Notes: generated by a model not told the origin, from the letters alone. 64,000 nucleotides of DNA from Alkalicella caledoniensis (GCF_014467015.1 NZ_CP058559.1:2418001-2482000); one strand, 5' to 3'; shown: positions 16,069 to 24,895, counted from the stretch's first letter. Numbers and translations: made by a program.

Positions 16069-16971
16069 ATGGAACAAGGGATTATTGTATTACTTGCTAT
16101 ACTATTATGTTTCTTTGTCATTCTGTACTTTTTACAGCAAAGGGGCATCAAAAGTATAAGAAAAATGTTAAGTGAAGTCAACCACAATGAATCAAACTCG
16201 AGACTTTTAATTTCACATCCAGATAAACATTTAGAGGAGTTAGTTTTAGAAATAAATAAAGTTATAGATAAGAAACAAATCAGTGAGGTAGAGTCGAAAA
16301 AAATGGAAGTAGAAATCAGGCAAGCCATTGCAAACATGTCCCATGATTTGAGAACACCCTTGACATCCATAGTGGGCTATATGGAATTTATAGATGACGA
16401 AAATTTGCCATTTGAAGAGAAAAAAGACTATATTAATGTAGTTAAAAAAAGGGCACAGTCCTTGCAAAGTTTGATAACTAGCTTTTATGATTTAGCAAGA
16501 CTGGAGGCAAATGAATATAAGTTTGACGTTAAAGAAACTAGATTAGATGAAGTACTGGCTGATATCCTAAGCTCATACTACAGAGAATTCAATGAGTTGG
16601 GAATTGAGCCTATGGTTAAAATAGATGAAAAGACACCAGGGATAAGAGCAGATGAAAGGGCTGTAAGAAGAATTTTTTCTAATATACTAGATAATATTTT
16701 GAGATATGGAAATGAGCCAGTTACGATACTATTGGCAATGGAAGGTAACTATATATCAACAAAGTTCACAAATATGTCCTATGATTTGACTAAAGCAGAT
16801 TCAGAACAGATTTTCCAAAGATTTTTTACTGCAGACCGTACAAGAGGTGGGAAGGGTACGGGTCTTGGCCTTGCCATTACAAAAGAACTAGTAGAACAAA
16901 TGGGCCATGAAATCTCTGCTTGTCTAAAGGGAAATGAACTTACTATACTGTTAAAATGGAAACTAAGTTGA
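16069..16971 (+). CDS. Sensor histidine kinase with a single membrane helix
   Basis: One N-terminal helix (residues 3-21, IVLLAILLCFFVILYFL) anchors the protein; there is no extracellular sensor domain. The dimerisation domain has the phosphoacceptor His in NMSHDLRTPLTSIVGY. The ATP-binding domain has the N box (RRIFSNILDNILRYG) and G boxes (GGKGTGLGLAITKEL). The gene follows the permease by 14 bp and is the probable partner of the response regulator at 13560. Kinases without an outside domain in such loci often sense through their ABC transporter; that is inference here. Confidence 0.9.
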   Translation: MEQGIIVLLAILLCFFVILYFLQQRGIKSIRKMLSEVNHNESNSRLLISHPDKHLEELVLEINKVIDKKQISEVESKKMEVEIRQAIANMSHDLRTPLTSIVGYMEFIDDENLPFEEKKDYINVVKKRAQSLQSLITSFYDLARLEANEYKFDVKETRLDEVLADILSSYYREFNELGIEPMVKIDEKTPGIRADERAVRRIFSNILDNILRYGNEPVTILLAMEGNYISTKFTNMSYDLTKADSEQIFQRFFTADRTRGGKGTGLGLAITKELVEQMGHEISACLKGNELTILLKWKLS

Positions 16972-17049
16972 AAAAGAGCTGTTGTAAAATGATTAGCAAC
17001 ATTTTTTTATAGTGGCTTTCAATTATGACTCAACCTTTAAAATATTAAC

Positions 17050-17068
17050 AATAACAATTATCATTAAT
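17050..17068 (+). promoter_or_regulatory. Weak Fur-like box upstream of the encapsulin operon
   Basis: By eye, 13 of 19 bases match the classical Fur consensus, with ATTATCATTA as the core. A TATAAT -10 lies downstream at 17100-17105. Iron control of an iron-storage operon would make sense but is unproven. Confidence 0.4.
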
Positions 17069-17167
17069 ATTAGTAAAAATGTCAGAAAAATCTTGAAGGT
17101 ATAATTGTAATATGTTACCATAATAATATAGTTATCAACAATACAAAACTAGAGGAGGCGAAATAGG

Positions 17168-17518
17168 ATGAGTAACTATATAGAACCTATTGAGCAATTA
17201 GATGAAAAAACTAAAAATATTTCTAAAGCTATTATAAGCTTAAGGGAAGAACTAGAGGCTGTGGATTATTACAACCAAAGGGTTGCAACAACTAATGACC
17301 CAGAACTTAAAAGGATACTTGAACATAATCGTGACGAGGAAATAGAGCATGCTGCCATGGCAATTGAGTGGTTGAGAAGAAATATGCCAGTTTGGGACGA
17401 AGAGCTTAGAAGTTGTTTGTTTAAAGAGGGTCCCATTGTAGGTCAACATGGTCATGAAGAACCAGAAAGTACTGAAGAAGCAAAGGGTTTATTAGTAGGA
17501 GACTTAAAAAACAAATAA
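17168..17518 (+). CDS. Encapsulated ferritin (EncFtn) cargo protein
   Basis: The 116-residue helical protein has the EncFtn ferroxidase ligands: Glu30 in REELEAVDYY, then Glu58 and His61 in RDEEIEHAAM. It is half of a ferritin fold, so it should form the active site only as a dimer within a ring. The C-terminus (GLLVGDLKNK) matches the encapsulin targeting peptide pattern. It would oxidise Fe(II) inside the encapsulin shell encoded 14 bp downstream. GGAGGCG sits before the ATG. Confidence 0.93.
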   Translation: MSNYIEPIEQLDEKTKNISKAIISLREELEAVDYYNQRVATTNDPELKRILEHNRDEEIEHAAMAIEWLRRNMPVWDEELRSCLFKEGPIVGQHGHEEPESTEEAKGLLVGDLKNK

Positions 17519-17532
17519 GGGAGGAACTATAA

Positions 17533-18324
17533 ATGGATATGTTAAAAAGATCATTAGCACCTTTAACACAAGATGCTTGGGAAGAAATTGAACAAAGGGC
17601 TGCTCAGGTTCTAAAAACTCATTTATCCGCAAGGAAAGTAGTAAAGGTAGATGGACCTAAAGGTTGGGATTTCAGTGCAGTATCTTGGGGAAGAATGGAT
17701 TTAATTGAATCAGAAAATGGTGAAGTAAATAGTGGCCTTTATAGTGTTCAACCTCTGATGGAAGCTAGAATATCTTTTGAACTTGATAGATGGGAATTAG
17801 ATAACATAGTACGAGGCGCTAGGGACATAGACTTAGAATCTCTAGAAAAAGCTGCTGAAAAAATTGCTTCCTTTGAAGAAAATGCAGTCTATAACGGGTA
17901 CGAAAAAGCAAACATTCAAGGTATGGTAGAGATGGCTGATCACACCATGGAATTTGGCAAGGAAGCAAATGAGATAATGGCTGCAATTTCTAAAGGAATA
18001 CTTAAGTTAAGGGATGCCTACTCTGAAGGGCCATATACACTAATTGTTGGTGAAGAAGGCTGGAAGTACATCAACACAATAGTTAACGGTTATCCACTAA
18101 AGAAAATTATAGAGAATTTACTTGGTACTGAAATTGTATATTCAAAAAAACTAACTGGAGCATTATTGGTTCCATACAACCATGATGACCTTGAGTTAAC
18201 CATAGGTCAAGACTTCAGCATCGGTTATGAAGGACATGACACAAAGAAAGTTAAATTATTTATAACTGAGTCATTTACTTTCAGAGCCCTAGACCCAAGT
18301 ATAATAGTTAGCTTTACAATTTAA
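17533..18324 (+). CDS. Family 1 encapsulin shell protein
   Basis: The 263-residue protein matches the linocin/CFP29 encapsulin family, which has the HK97 capsid fold. The start MLKRSLAPLTQDAWEEIEQ is characteristic. Other family blocks are LSARKVVKVDGPKGW, ARISFELDRWELDNIVRGA, and the C-terminal ITESFTFRALDPS. Sixty or more copies self-assemble into a nanocompartment. The cargo is the EncFtn encoded immediately upstream, so the complex should store iron in the cytoplasm. The ribosome site is AAGGGAGGA. A terminator follows, closing a two-gene operon. Confidence 0.95.
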   Translation: MDMLKRSLAPLTQDAWEEIEQRAAQVLKTHLSARKVVKVDGPKGWDFSAVSWGRMDLIESENGEVNSGLYSVQPLMEARISFELDRWELDNIVRGARDIDLESLEKAAEKIASFEENAVYNGYEKANIQGMVEMADHTMEFGKEANEIMAAISKGILKLRDAYSEGPYTLIVGEEGWKYINTIVNGYPLKKIIENLLGTEIVYSKKLTGALLVPYNHDDLELTIGQDFSIGYEGHDTKKVKLFITESFTFRALDPSIIVSFTI

Positions 18325-18343
18325 TACTTTAAATTCACATAAA

Positions 18344-18376
18344 TCAAAGCCGAGATTTCCTCTTGGCTTTGTTTTA
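18344..18376 (+). terminator. Terminator of the encapsulin operon
   Basis: Stem CAAAGCC-G-AG / CT-T-GGCTTTG followed by a T-rich tail. Confidence 0.75.
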
Positions 18377-18517
18377 TATTATTCTATTAAAAAATCATAT
18401 TGGGAATAAAGGAAGTAGAAAATTCTGTTTTGGAAGTAAAATGACATTTAATGGTGACGATGGTACAATTATTGGTATTAGAGGTAGAACTATAAAAGCT
18501 AAAAGAGGTGGGTTTAT

Positions 18518-19435
18518 ATGAAAAACATTAAAATTGGAAATGGGGAACTGAGTGCATCCCAGATATCCCTAGGTTGTATGAGAATTGCCAAGCTTAGCAC
18601 TGCCCAAGCGAGCACCCTTATTAATACAGCCCTAGACCAAGGAATTAACATCTTCGATCACGCAGATATTTACGGGGGTGGAAAATCAGAAGAAATATTT
18701 GCAGAAGCTGTAGGTATGAACTCTAACGTAAGAGAAAAACTTATACTTCAGACAAAATGTGGAATTAGGCAAGGATTTTTTGACTTTTCAAAGGAACATA
18801 TAATAAGTTCAGTGGATGCTAGCTTGAAAAGGCTTAACACCGAATACATAGATATACTGTTACTCCACCGCCCAGATACACTAATGGAGCCAGAAGAAGT
18901 TGCAGAAGTTTTTGATACCTTGCACAATAGGGGTAAAGTTAAATATTTCGGAGTTTCAAATCAAAACCCTATGCAAATAGAACTGCTAAATAAATATTTA
19001 AATCAAAAGATACTTATAAACCAGCTTCAACTTAGCATAACAAATACTGGGATGATTGACTCTGGCCTAAACGTAAACATGAAAATAGATCCATCCATAG
19101 ATAGAGATGGAAGTATCTTAGAATACTGCCGCCTAAAAGACATAACAATACAAGCGTGGTCACCGTTCCAATACGGATTCTTTGAAGGAGCATTTCTAGA
19201 TAACCCTAAATTTCCAGAGCTTAATGCAACAATAAATAAAATTGCAGAAACTAAAGGTGTAACAAACTCTGCTATTGCAGTGGCTTGGATTCTAAGGCAC
19301 CCAGCCAAGATACAAACAATAGTAGGAACAACAAACAACCAAAGATTAAAAGATATATGTAAAGCTTCACAGGTTGAACTTTCAAGACAAGAGTGGTACG
19401 AAATTTACAGAGCAGCAGGAAACCAACTCCCATAA
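18518..19435 (+). CDS. Aldo/keto reductase (YdhF-like)
   Basis: The 305-residue protein has the AKR (beta/alpha)8 pattern. The catalytic Asp and Tyr are in NIFDHADIYGGGKSE, Lys in LQTKCGI, and His in DILLLHRPD. NADPH-binding residues lie near the C-terminus (TIVGTTNNQRL). It reduces carbonyl compounds with NADPH; the natural substrate is unknown. The sequence resembles the YdhF group (QAWSPFQYGFFEG segment). It is a single gene with its own ribosome site (AAAGAGGTGG) and terminator. Confidence 0.9.
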   Translation: MKNIKIGNGELSASQISLGCMRIAKLSTAQASTLINTALDQGINIFDHADIYGGGKSEEIFAEAVGMNSNVREKLILQTKCGIRQGFFDFSKEHIISSVDASLKRLNTEYIDILLLHRPDTLMEPEEVAEVFDTLHNRGKVKYFGVSNQNPMQIELLNKYLNQKILINQLQLSITNTGMIDSGLNVNMKIDPSIDRDGSILEYCRLKDITIQAWSPFQYGFFEGAFLDNPKFPELNATINKIAETKGVTNSAIAVAWILRHPAKIQTIVGTTNNQRLKDICKASQVELSRQEWYEIYRAAGNQLP

Positions 19436-19441
19436 TTATAT

Positions 19442-19479
19442 AAAAAATCCTTCCAATTTCCCCTTTGGAAGGATTTTTT
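19442..19479 (+). terminator. Terminator of the aldo/keto reductase gene
   Basis: Stem AAAAAATCCTTCC / GGAAGGATTTTTT with a 12-base loop. Confidence 0.85.
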
Positions 19480-19684
19480 GTAGAAATTATTACAATTCAA
19501 TTTCTTATGGTAGCCTCATGGGTGATGTAAAAAAATAAGAATTTTAATGAACCGCCGTACACAAACGGCAAGTATCGTAGTGTGAAAAGAGGTAAATAAT
19601 CTAATTATTTGCCTCTTATTTAATTGGAGGACTTTTGTTATTTTTTAACTTGCTCTATAGTATTACCTGATGGGAGGTGATGCT

Positions 19685-19843
19685 ATGCGGGAAAAAAATA
19701 TAATATTAATATTAGAAATGTTAGCAAAAGATGAGCCTAAAACCTTAGTCAACTTTGATGAAGACATTTTAAGGGGAAAATACCATTTAGATGAGATTTT
19801 AAATAAAATAATGGATAATATTATTTTTGATGTAACTAACTAG
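19685..19843 (+). CDS. Small hypothetical protein (52 aa)
   Basis: A frame with a strong ribosome site (GGGAGGTGA, 4-5 nt before the ATG). The product is acidic and probably helical: EKNIILILEMLAKDEP, then FDEDILRGKYHLDEILNKIMD. No membrane segment or cysteine is present. It converges on the Xre regulator at 19861-20202, with a shared hairpin between them. The pairing of a tiny protein with an opposing Xre regulator could be functional or chance. No family is recognised. Confidence 0.5.
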   Translation: MREKNIILILEMLAKDEPKTLVNFDEDILRGKYHLDEILNKIMDNIIFDVTN

Positions 19844-19867
19844 AGGGATAAACCTTCTAGCTAGTTA
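19831..19867. terminator. Stem-loop between two converging genes
   Basis: Arms GTAACTA-(A)-CTAGA / TCTAG-CTAGTTAC overlap both gene ends. There is no clear U-run on either side, so it is a likely but not certain terminator. Confidence 0.5.
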
Positions 19868-20202
19868 CAATGTCTGTTTTTAAGCTCTATAAACTCAATT
19901 AGGAACTTCAATTCTTCTTCTGAATAATCTTTGGTATAAGCAATGATCTTATCTAACAGAATATGATATTCTCCACTTTGAGCAGTATCATTTTCTATAC
20001 CTATTAAATAATCCGAGGAAATTTTAAATGTCATACAAACTTTATATAATGTATCAATACTAATACCCCTTTGTCCCCTTTCAATAAGTCCCATGTATGA
20101 AGGAGATAATTCTAGAACTTCGGCTAACTGCTCCAGTGTTAAATTACGTAACATTCGTTCCTCTCTTATTTTCTTTCCGATAGATATATAGTCAATTGAC
20201 AT
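19861..20202 (-). CDS. Xre family transcriptional regulator with C-terminal helix
   Basis: The HTH_3 domain covers about residues 6-65: IGKKIREERMLRNLTLEQLAE, SPSYMGLIERGQRGIS and LYKVCMTFKISSDYLIG. A C-terminal helical tail (EYHILLDKIIAYTKDYSEEELKFLIEFIELK) may mediate dimer formation. I place the start at 20202, because GAGGTG lies 6 nt before that ATG; an upstream ATG at 20232 lacks a ribosome site. The protein is then 113 aa. Such regulators often respond to stress or control sporulation-type switches; the target is unknown. Confidence 0.85.
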   Translation of the reverse strand: MSIDYISIGKKIREERMLRNLTLEQLAEVLELSPSYMGLIERGQRGISIDTLYKVCMTFKISSDYLIGIENDTAQSGEYHILLDKIIAYTKDYSEEELKFLIEFIELKNRHCN

Positions 20203-20375
20203 TTTTATCACCTCATAAATAACTTTATACATATATAATGAATATTTCTATGAACTAAAAGAATTTAAAAACAATTCCAAAAGAATTGACAGCATAATGA
20301 GAATAGATTACAATTAGATTTGTGGAAAAAATATGCTTTGGGTAGGCAGTAGAGTTGAAAAGGGGACGGGGTAGT

Positions 20376-20540
20376 ATGGACTGTTTAAAAAAACAATTGG
20401 CTAGGGAGATAATCAAAGATTGCAAAAATACAAAAGAGGCACATAATATTATAAAAGAGATTTTTAGAGACTGCTTAGAAGAAATTTTACAAAATGAAAT
20501 CGATGAATACATGAAAAAAATTGAAAATAAAATCAACTAA
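20376..20540 (+). CDS. Small protein like the N-terminus of IS256-family transposase
   Basis: The 54-residue product (LAREIIKDCKNTKEAHNIIKEIF, then DCLEEILQNEIDEYM) resembles the helical start of mutator-type (IS256) transposases, where a D/E-x-LQxELDxHLGY motif follows. The rest of the transposase is missing. It may be a decayed IS end or a domesticated small protein. AAGGGGACGGGG precedes the ATG, and the HD-GYP gene follows by 31 bp. The family link is by eye and needs a profile search. Confidence 0.4.
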   Translation: MDCLKKQLAREIIKDCKNTKEAHNIIKEIFRDCLEEILQNEIDEYMKKIENKIN

Positions 20541-20571
20541 TTAATCCTATAGACACAATGGAGGTAATTAA

Positions 20572-21201
20572 ATGGACAACAATTATCATTCTATCCTTCA
20601 TGTAAAAAATGAAGTTCTTCTCAATAGTTTTCCACTGGATGTTTTCGTGCATTCTGTAAATGTAGCCAATATTGCTTTATCCATTGGTAGCTTGCTGACG
20701 GACAATAAAGTAGAGCAAAGAAAAGTATATGACGCAGCATTATATCACGATATAGGCAAAAGTAAAATACCTCCATCTATATTACATAAAAATGGAAAAT
20801 TACACCATAGGGAATGGGTTATAATGGCTAAACACTCGTTATATTCCCAAGAATTATATCTAAACATGGCCAGTAACGACACAGTAAACAAGGAGATTGG
20901 GAAAGTAATTCGCCATCACCATGAGAACTGGGATGGAAGTGGCTACCCTGATAATTTAGAAGGTAATAAAATTCCTCTTTATAGTAGAATTTTAAAAATA
21001 GCAGATGTGTTTGATGCTATTACACAACCTAGATGTTACAGACCATTTAGAATGAGGAATGCAATAGATGTCATGGAACTAATGAAGGGGAAAGAATTAG
21101 ACCCTTTACTATTTGAAAAAAGTAAAGGATTGTTAAAAATTCTATTGGAAGAAACATACTCCAAAGATACTTGTAACTGGATGGAAGCGATTAATATCTA
21201 A
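20572..21201 (+). CDS. HD-GYP domain protein
   Basis: The 209-residue cytoplasmic protein consists of an HD domain with HDIGKSKIP (HD pair), a downstream H-H pair (IRHHHENWDGSGYPDN) holding the GYP motif, and KIADVFDAITQPRCYRP. These are the metal-binding and signature residues of HD-GYP phosphodiesterases, which cleave cyclic di-GMP. There is no receiver, PAS or membrane domain, so its activity control is unclear. GGAGGTAA precedes the ATG. A strong terminator follows. Confidence 0.88.
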   Translation: MDNNYHSILHVKNEVLLNSFPLDVFVHSVNVANIALSIGSLLTDNKVEQRKVYDAALYHDIGKSKIPPSILHKNGKLHHREWVIMAKHSLYSQELYLNMASNDTVNKEIGKVIRHHHENWDGSGYPDNLEGNKIPLYSRILKIADVFDAITQPRCYRPFRMRNAIDVMELMKGKELDPLLFEKSKGLLKILLEETYSKDTCNWMEAINI

Positions 21202-21204
21202 GAA

Positions 21205-21251
21205 GGGGCTATGGCACAATGAGTATTCACTGATTGTGCCATAGCCCCTTT
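21205..21251. terminator. Long perfect-stem terminator between converging genes
   Basis: A 16-bp perfect stem (GGGGCTATGGCACAAT and its complement) with a 12-base loop lies between the HD-GYP stop and the AraC-regulator stop. It probably serves both strands. Confidence 0.8.
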
Positions 21252-21266
21252 AAGCAATTTCAATAA

Positions 21267-22007
21267 TCAATTATTTCTAAATTGATGTGGTGTGATGCCA
21301 TTAAGTTTTTTGAATAGCATACTATAGTAATTTTGATTGTTATAGCCAACAGAGATGGCTATATCTATAATAGAACGGTCTGTGTCTAGTAATAAGACTT
21401 TGCTTTTTTTAATTCTAATTTCATTAACTACTTGAGTAAATGTTTTACCAGTATCTTTCTTAAACAAGAAGCAAAAGTAACATTTACTTATGCCAAGTTT
21501 GTTGGAAACCATATCAACTGTTAAGGAATCGTGATATTTCGAATCTATATAATCTAAGGCTCTCTTAACATAAAAACCGTGTGGGGCGTGTTTTTTACTT
21601 TTTATAAAGTCTGTACTTTCTGCCATGTTACGCAGTAATGTTATTAAATGCCCTATGCAATCAGAAGGCTTATAGGGGAAAACGGTACCTGGATTAGTAG
21701 CATAAGGACCTATAATATAAATGCCCCGATCAGTATTCCTAGGGCATATGTATACTACAACATAATTAACATCACTAAAAGATAGTACCAAAGAGCTGGT
21801 ACTATCTTTTTTGTTTAGTTCTAAGTCTACTTTCTCTAAAACTTTTAATTGGCCTAAAAGAGAATCAACATCATTGCTGTATCCGCAAGAATTAAGTTCG
21901 TCACCATTTAAACCCACTGCTTTTATGGGAAGGTGGGTACATAGATTAAACTTCTCCATAATCTCTACAATATGTTTTCTGCCAGGGGATAGCCAGTTCT
22001 TTGCCAT
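21267..22007 (-). CDS. AraC family transcriptional regulator
   Basis: The C-terminal 100 residues (about 145-246) form the AraC DNA-binding domain with two helix-turn-helix units: LTVDMVSNKLGISKCYFCFLF, and SIIDIAISVGYNNQNYYSMLFKK ending GITPHQFR. The N-terminal 140 residues contain several Cys and a segment VVVYICPRN, but no clear known sensor domain. It is divergent from the siderophore transporter operon, which suggests that it activates that operon when the siderophore is bound. That link is inference from position. Confidence 0.9.
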   Translation of the reverse strand: MAKNWLSPGRKHIVEIMEKFNLCTHLPIKAVGLNGDELNSCGYSNDVDSLLGQLKVLEKVDLELNKKDSTSSLVLSFSDVNYVVVYICPRNTDRGIYIIGPYATNPGTVFPYKPSDCIGHLITLLRNMAESTDFIKSKKHAPHGFYVKRALDYIDSKYHDSLTVDMVSNKLGISKCYFCFLFKKDTGKTFTQVVNEIRIKKSKVLLLDTDRSIIDIAISVGYNNQNYYSMLFKKLNGITPHQFRNN

Positions 22008-22107
22008 TAATAACCAACTCCTTTATATATAAATAACTCAAATATAGTTATAAAAATAGAAATATATTTAAGTTCTTCATCTTTCTATCTGATAATATAA
22101 TGTAAGT

Positions 22108-22126
22108 GAAAATGATAATCATAATC
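22108..22126 (+). promoter_or_regulatory. Fur box upstream of the siderophore transporter
   Basis: By eye 17 of 19 bases match the classical Fur consensus (core AATGATAATCAT). A TATAAT lies at 22096-22101, just upstream, so the box would overlap the transcription start. This supports iron repression of the downstream operon. Confidence 0.8.
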
Positions 22127-22205
22127 AATTAAAATCATGTTATTAATTATAGTACCAATAATCGTAAGTGTCAATTTTTAATCTAATACTGGCCAAGGAG
22201 GAATT

Positions 22206-23150
22206 ATGAAAAAAAAATACTTAATTGTAGCATTAGTCATACTCTCTTTTGCTTCATTATTTATAGGAGTAAAAAACATTAGCTTTTGGGATATCATTCG
22301 TTTGGAGAGTGAGCAAGTTCAAATAATCTTAGTAAGTAGACTACCCCGCCTTATTAGCATCATAGTTGCAGGTATCAACATGAGTATGAGTGGATTGATA
22401 ATGCAACAGTTAACTAGAAACAAGTTTGTTTCCCCTACAACTGCTGCCACAGTGGATAGCGCTAGGCTAGGGATTTTGGTTTCTCTTTTACTTTTCTCTG
22501 CAGCGGGAACCTTCACAAAAATGTTGGTATCATTTGCATTTGCCCTAGCAGGAACCTTTTTGTTTCTTAAGATTATGAAAAAGATAAAGTTTAAAAATAA
22601 AATATTTATCCCGCTAGTAGGGATAATGCTAGGAAATATTATAGATTCCATCACTACTTTCTTTGCTTATAGATACGACTTAATTCAAAATATATCATCA
22701 TGGCTACAAGGGGACTTTTCTATGGTTATACGGGGAAGATACGAACTATTGTACTTAAGCATCCCATTGGTTGTTATAGCATTCTTGTATGCAAATCAAT
22801 TTACAGTTGCAGGTATGGGAGAAGATTTTTCTTCAAACCTTGGCCTTAACTACAATAAAGTGGTAAACATAGGGCTTGTTATAGTAGCATTATCTACATC
22901 CCTTGTAGTAATAACAGTGGGTCGAATGCCATTTTTAGGGCTGATTATCCCAAACATAGTTACAATCTACCAGGGTGATAATCTGAAAAAAAATCTTGTG
23001 CCAACAGCTTTACTTGGAGCAGTGTTCCTTCTTTTCTGTGATATTTTAGGAAGAATCATTATTTATCCTTATGAAATCTCAATAGGGCTATCAGTTGGAG
23101 TTATAGGTAGTTTCCTATTCTTGTACCTACTTCTTAGGGGGGATAAGTAA
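22206..23150 (+). CDS. yclN: Iron-siderophore ABC transporter permease (FecCD family, YclN-like)
   Basis: The 314-residue protein has about nine membrane helices and FecCD signatures: SRLPRLISIIVAGINMSMSGLIMQQ near the start, the ATPase-contact region GLNYNKVVNIG, and PFLGLIIPNIV. It pairs with the second permease, whose ATG overlaps its stop. Gene order permease-permease-ATPase-lipoprotein and sequence style match YclNOPQ/FatDCB, which take up petrobactin or similar catecholates. A Fur box lies upstream. AAGGAGGA precedes the ATG. Confidence 0.92.
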   Translation: MKKKYLIVALVILSFASLFIGVKNISFWDIIRLESEQVQIILVSRLPRLISIIVAGINMSMSGLIMQQLTRNKFVSPTTAATVDSARLGILVSLLLFSAAGTFTKMLVSFAFALAGTFLFLKIMKKIKFKNKIFIPLVGIMLGNIIDSITTFFAYRYDLIQNISSWLQGDFSMVIRGRYELLYLSIPLVVIAFLYANQFTVAGMGEDFSSNLGLNYNKVVNIGLVIVALSTSLVVITVGRMPFLGLIIPNIVTIYQGDNLKKNLVPTALLGAVFLLFCDILGRIIIYPYEISIGLSVGVIGSFLFLYLLLRGDK

Positions 23151-24100
23151 TGTCAAATAAAAAGAAGTTATTACTACTAACATTAGCTCTTGTAGCCCTA
23201 ACAGCACTGTACCTTACTATTGGATTAAATAGCTTTAACTGGGGTTATGCTCTTCCTAGGCGTATACCTAGGGCAGTGGCAATTTTATTGACGGGATCAG
23301 TTATTGCTTTCTCATCATTGATATTTCAAACAATAATTAATAATAGGATATTGACACCAAGTGTCCTTGGTTTAGATTCCCTCTATATGTTCGTTCAAAC
23401 TGTAATTGTTTTTGTTTTAGGCTCTAGGACTTTTGAGGTTATCAGTGGAAAACAAAATTTCTTAATATCAATAGCTGTAATGATGTTTTTCTCTACACTA
23501 CTTTATAAATTACTTTTTAGGAAAGAAAAGCAAAATATTTACTTTCTTCTACTAGTAGGGATGATTTTTAGTACGTTATTTCAGAGCATGTCTTCGTTTA
23601 TGCAAATGCTGATTGACCCCAATGAATTTAGTATAGTTCAAAACAGAATGTTCGCCAGTTTCAATAATGTCAACACCGATTTATTAAATATATCAGCAAT
23701 AATATTTATAGGGTTAGCTATTTACACTTATCCATACTTAAAGAAAATGGACGTACTCTCACTAGGAAGAGAACATGCCATTAACCTAGGTATTGATTAT
23801 GACAAGTTCATAAAGAGAATGCTTGTGGTAATTGTAATAATGGTATCTGTTGCTACAGCATTGGTAGGACCTATAACATTCCTAGGTCTATTGGTAGTAA
23901 ACCTTGCCAGGGAGTTAATGAGTACCTACAAACATAAATACCTCATTGTGGCATCTATGCTCATTAGTGGTATAGCCCTCATAGGTGGACAGTTGCTAGT
24001 TGAAAGGATTTTCAACTTCCACACTCCACTTAGTGTAATTATAAACCTAGTTGGAGGAATCTATTTCATATACCTACTGTTAAAGGAGAGAAAATCATGA
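23150..24100 (+). CDS. yclO: Iron-siderophore ABC transporter permease (FecCD family, YclO-like)
   Basis: This second FecCD permease (316 aa) has YALPRRIPRAVAILLTGSVIAFSSLIFQTI near the N-terminus, LGLDSLYMFVQT, the ATPase-contact helix GREHAINLGIDYDKF, and GPITFLGLLVVNLAREL. It forms the membrane channel with the preceding permease. The ATG overlaps the previous stop (TAATG) and its own end overlaps the ATPase start by 4 bp, so the three are translationally coupled. Confidence 0.92.
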   Translation: MSNKKKLLLLTLALVALTALYLTIGLNSFNWGYALPRRIPRAVAILLTGSVIAFSSLIFQTIINNRILTPSVLGLDSLYMFVQTVIVFVLGSRTFEVISGKQNFLISIAVMMFFSTLLYKLLFRKEKQNIYFLLLVGMIFSTLFQSMSSFMQMLIDPNEFSIVQNRMFASFNNVNTDLLNISAIIFIGLAIYTYPYLKKMDVLSLGREHAINLGIDYDKFIKRMLVVIVIMVSVATALVGPITFLGLLVVNLARELMSTYKHKYLIVASMLISGIALIGGQLLVERIFNFHTPLSVIINLVGGIYFIYLLLKERKS

Positions 24101-24852
24101 TAGAAGTTAAAAACTTAACTAAATTATATGGGGATATAAAAGTAGTAGATAATGTTTCTCTTAAAGTACCTAAAAATAAAATAACTTCCTTTATTGGGCC
24201 CAATGGAGCAGGTAAAAGTACACTGCTTTCCATGGTTAGCCGTCTACTAAAAAAAGACGAAGGTGAAGTATTTATTGAAGGAAAGGAGATAGGTCAGTGG
24301 GATACAAAAGAGTTATCTAAGAAAATTTCCATTTTGAAACAATCAAATCACCTTGATATACGATTGACCATAAGAGAACTTGTGAGCTTTGGTAGATTCC
24401 CATATTCCCAAGGTAATTTAACGAAAGAGGACGAAAAACAAATTGAACAGGCCATAGCATACATGAAGTTAGAAGATATCCAAGGTAAATTCATAGATCA
24501 GTTAAGTGGAGGGCAAAGGCAAAGGGCATATATAGCCATGGTTATAGCTCAGAACACTGAATATATCCTCCTTGATGAACCCCTCAACAACCTAGATATG
24601 AAGCATGCCGTTGAGATTATGAAGATCCTCAGGAGTTTAGTGGAAAACCTAGATAAGACTGTGATTATAGTTATCCATGATATAAATTTTGCATCATGCT
24701 ACTCGGATTACATAGTAGCAATGAATGAAGGCAAACTTGTAGAGGAAGGTAGTACCGCAAGTATCATCGACGAAGGGGTACTAGGTGGAATCTATGACAT
24801 GGACTTTAATATACAAAATATTAACAATCAAAGGATCTGTGTTTATTTCTAA
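24097..24852 (+). CDS. yclP: Iron-siderophore ABC transporter ATP-binding protein (YclP-like)
   Basis: The 251-residue ATPase shows Walker A GPNGAGKSTLL, Q-loop ILKQSNHLDIRLTIRELVSFGRFPY (in part), signature LSGGQRQRAYIAM, Walker B YILLDEPLNNLDM and switch His in IVIHDINFA. The Q-loop style (RELVSFGRFPYSQG) is typical of FepC/YclP-type siderophore ATPases. It energises the two permeases upstream. The start overlaps the yclO-like stop. Confidence 0.93.
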   Translation: MIEVKNLTKLYGDIKVVDNVSLKVPKNKITSFIGPNGAGKSTLLSMVSRLLKKDEGEVFIEGKEIGQWDTKELSKKISILKQSNHLDIRLTIRELVSFGRFPYSQGNLTKEDEKQIEQAIAYMKLEDIQGKFIDQLSGGQRQRAYIAMVIAQNTEYILLDEPLNNLDMKHAVEIMKILRSLVENLDKTVIIVIHDINFASCYSDYIVAMNEGKLVEEGSTASIIDEGVLGGIYDMDFNIQNINNQRICVYF

Positions 24853-24895
24853 GTATTAAAACAAAACAAACTAAAAAAATAGGATGGTGTAAATT

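Noticed and set aside
17050-17068. Treating the Fur-like site as certain
   Set aside because: Only about 13 of 19 bases match in an AT-rich spacer, so it is listed with low confidence.
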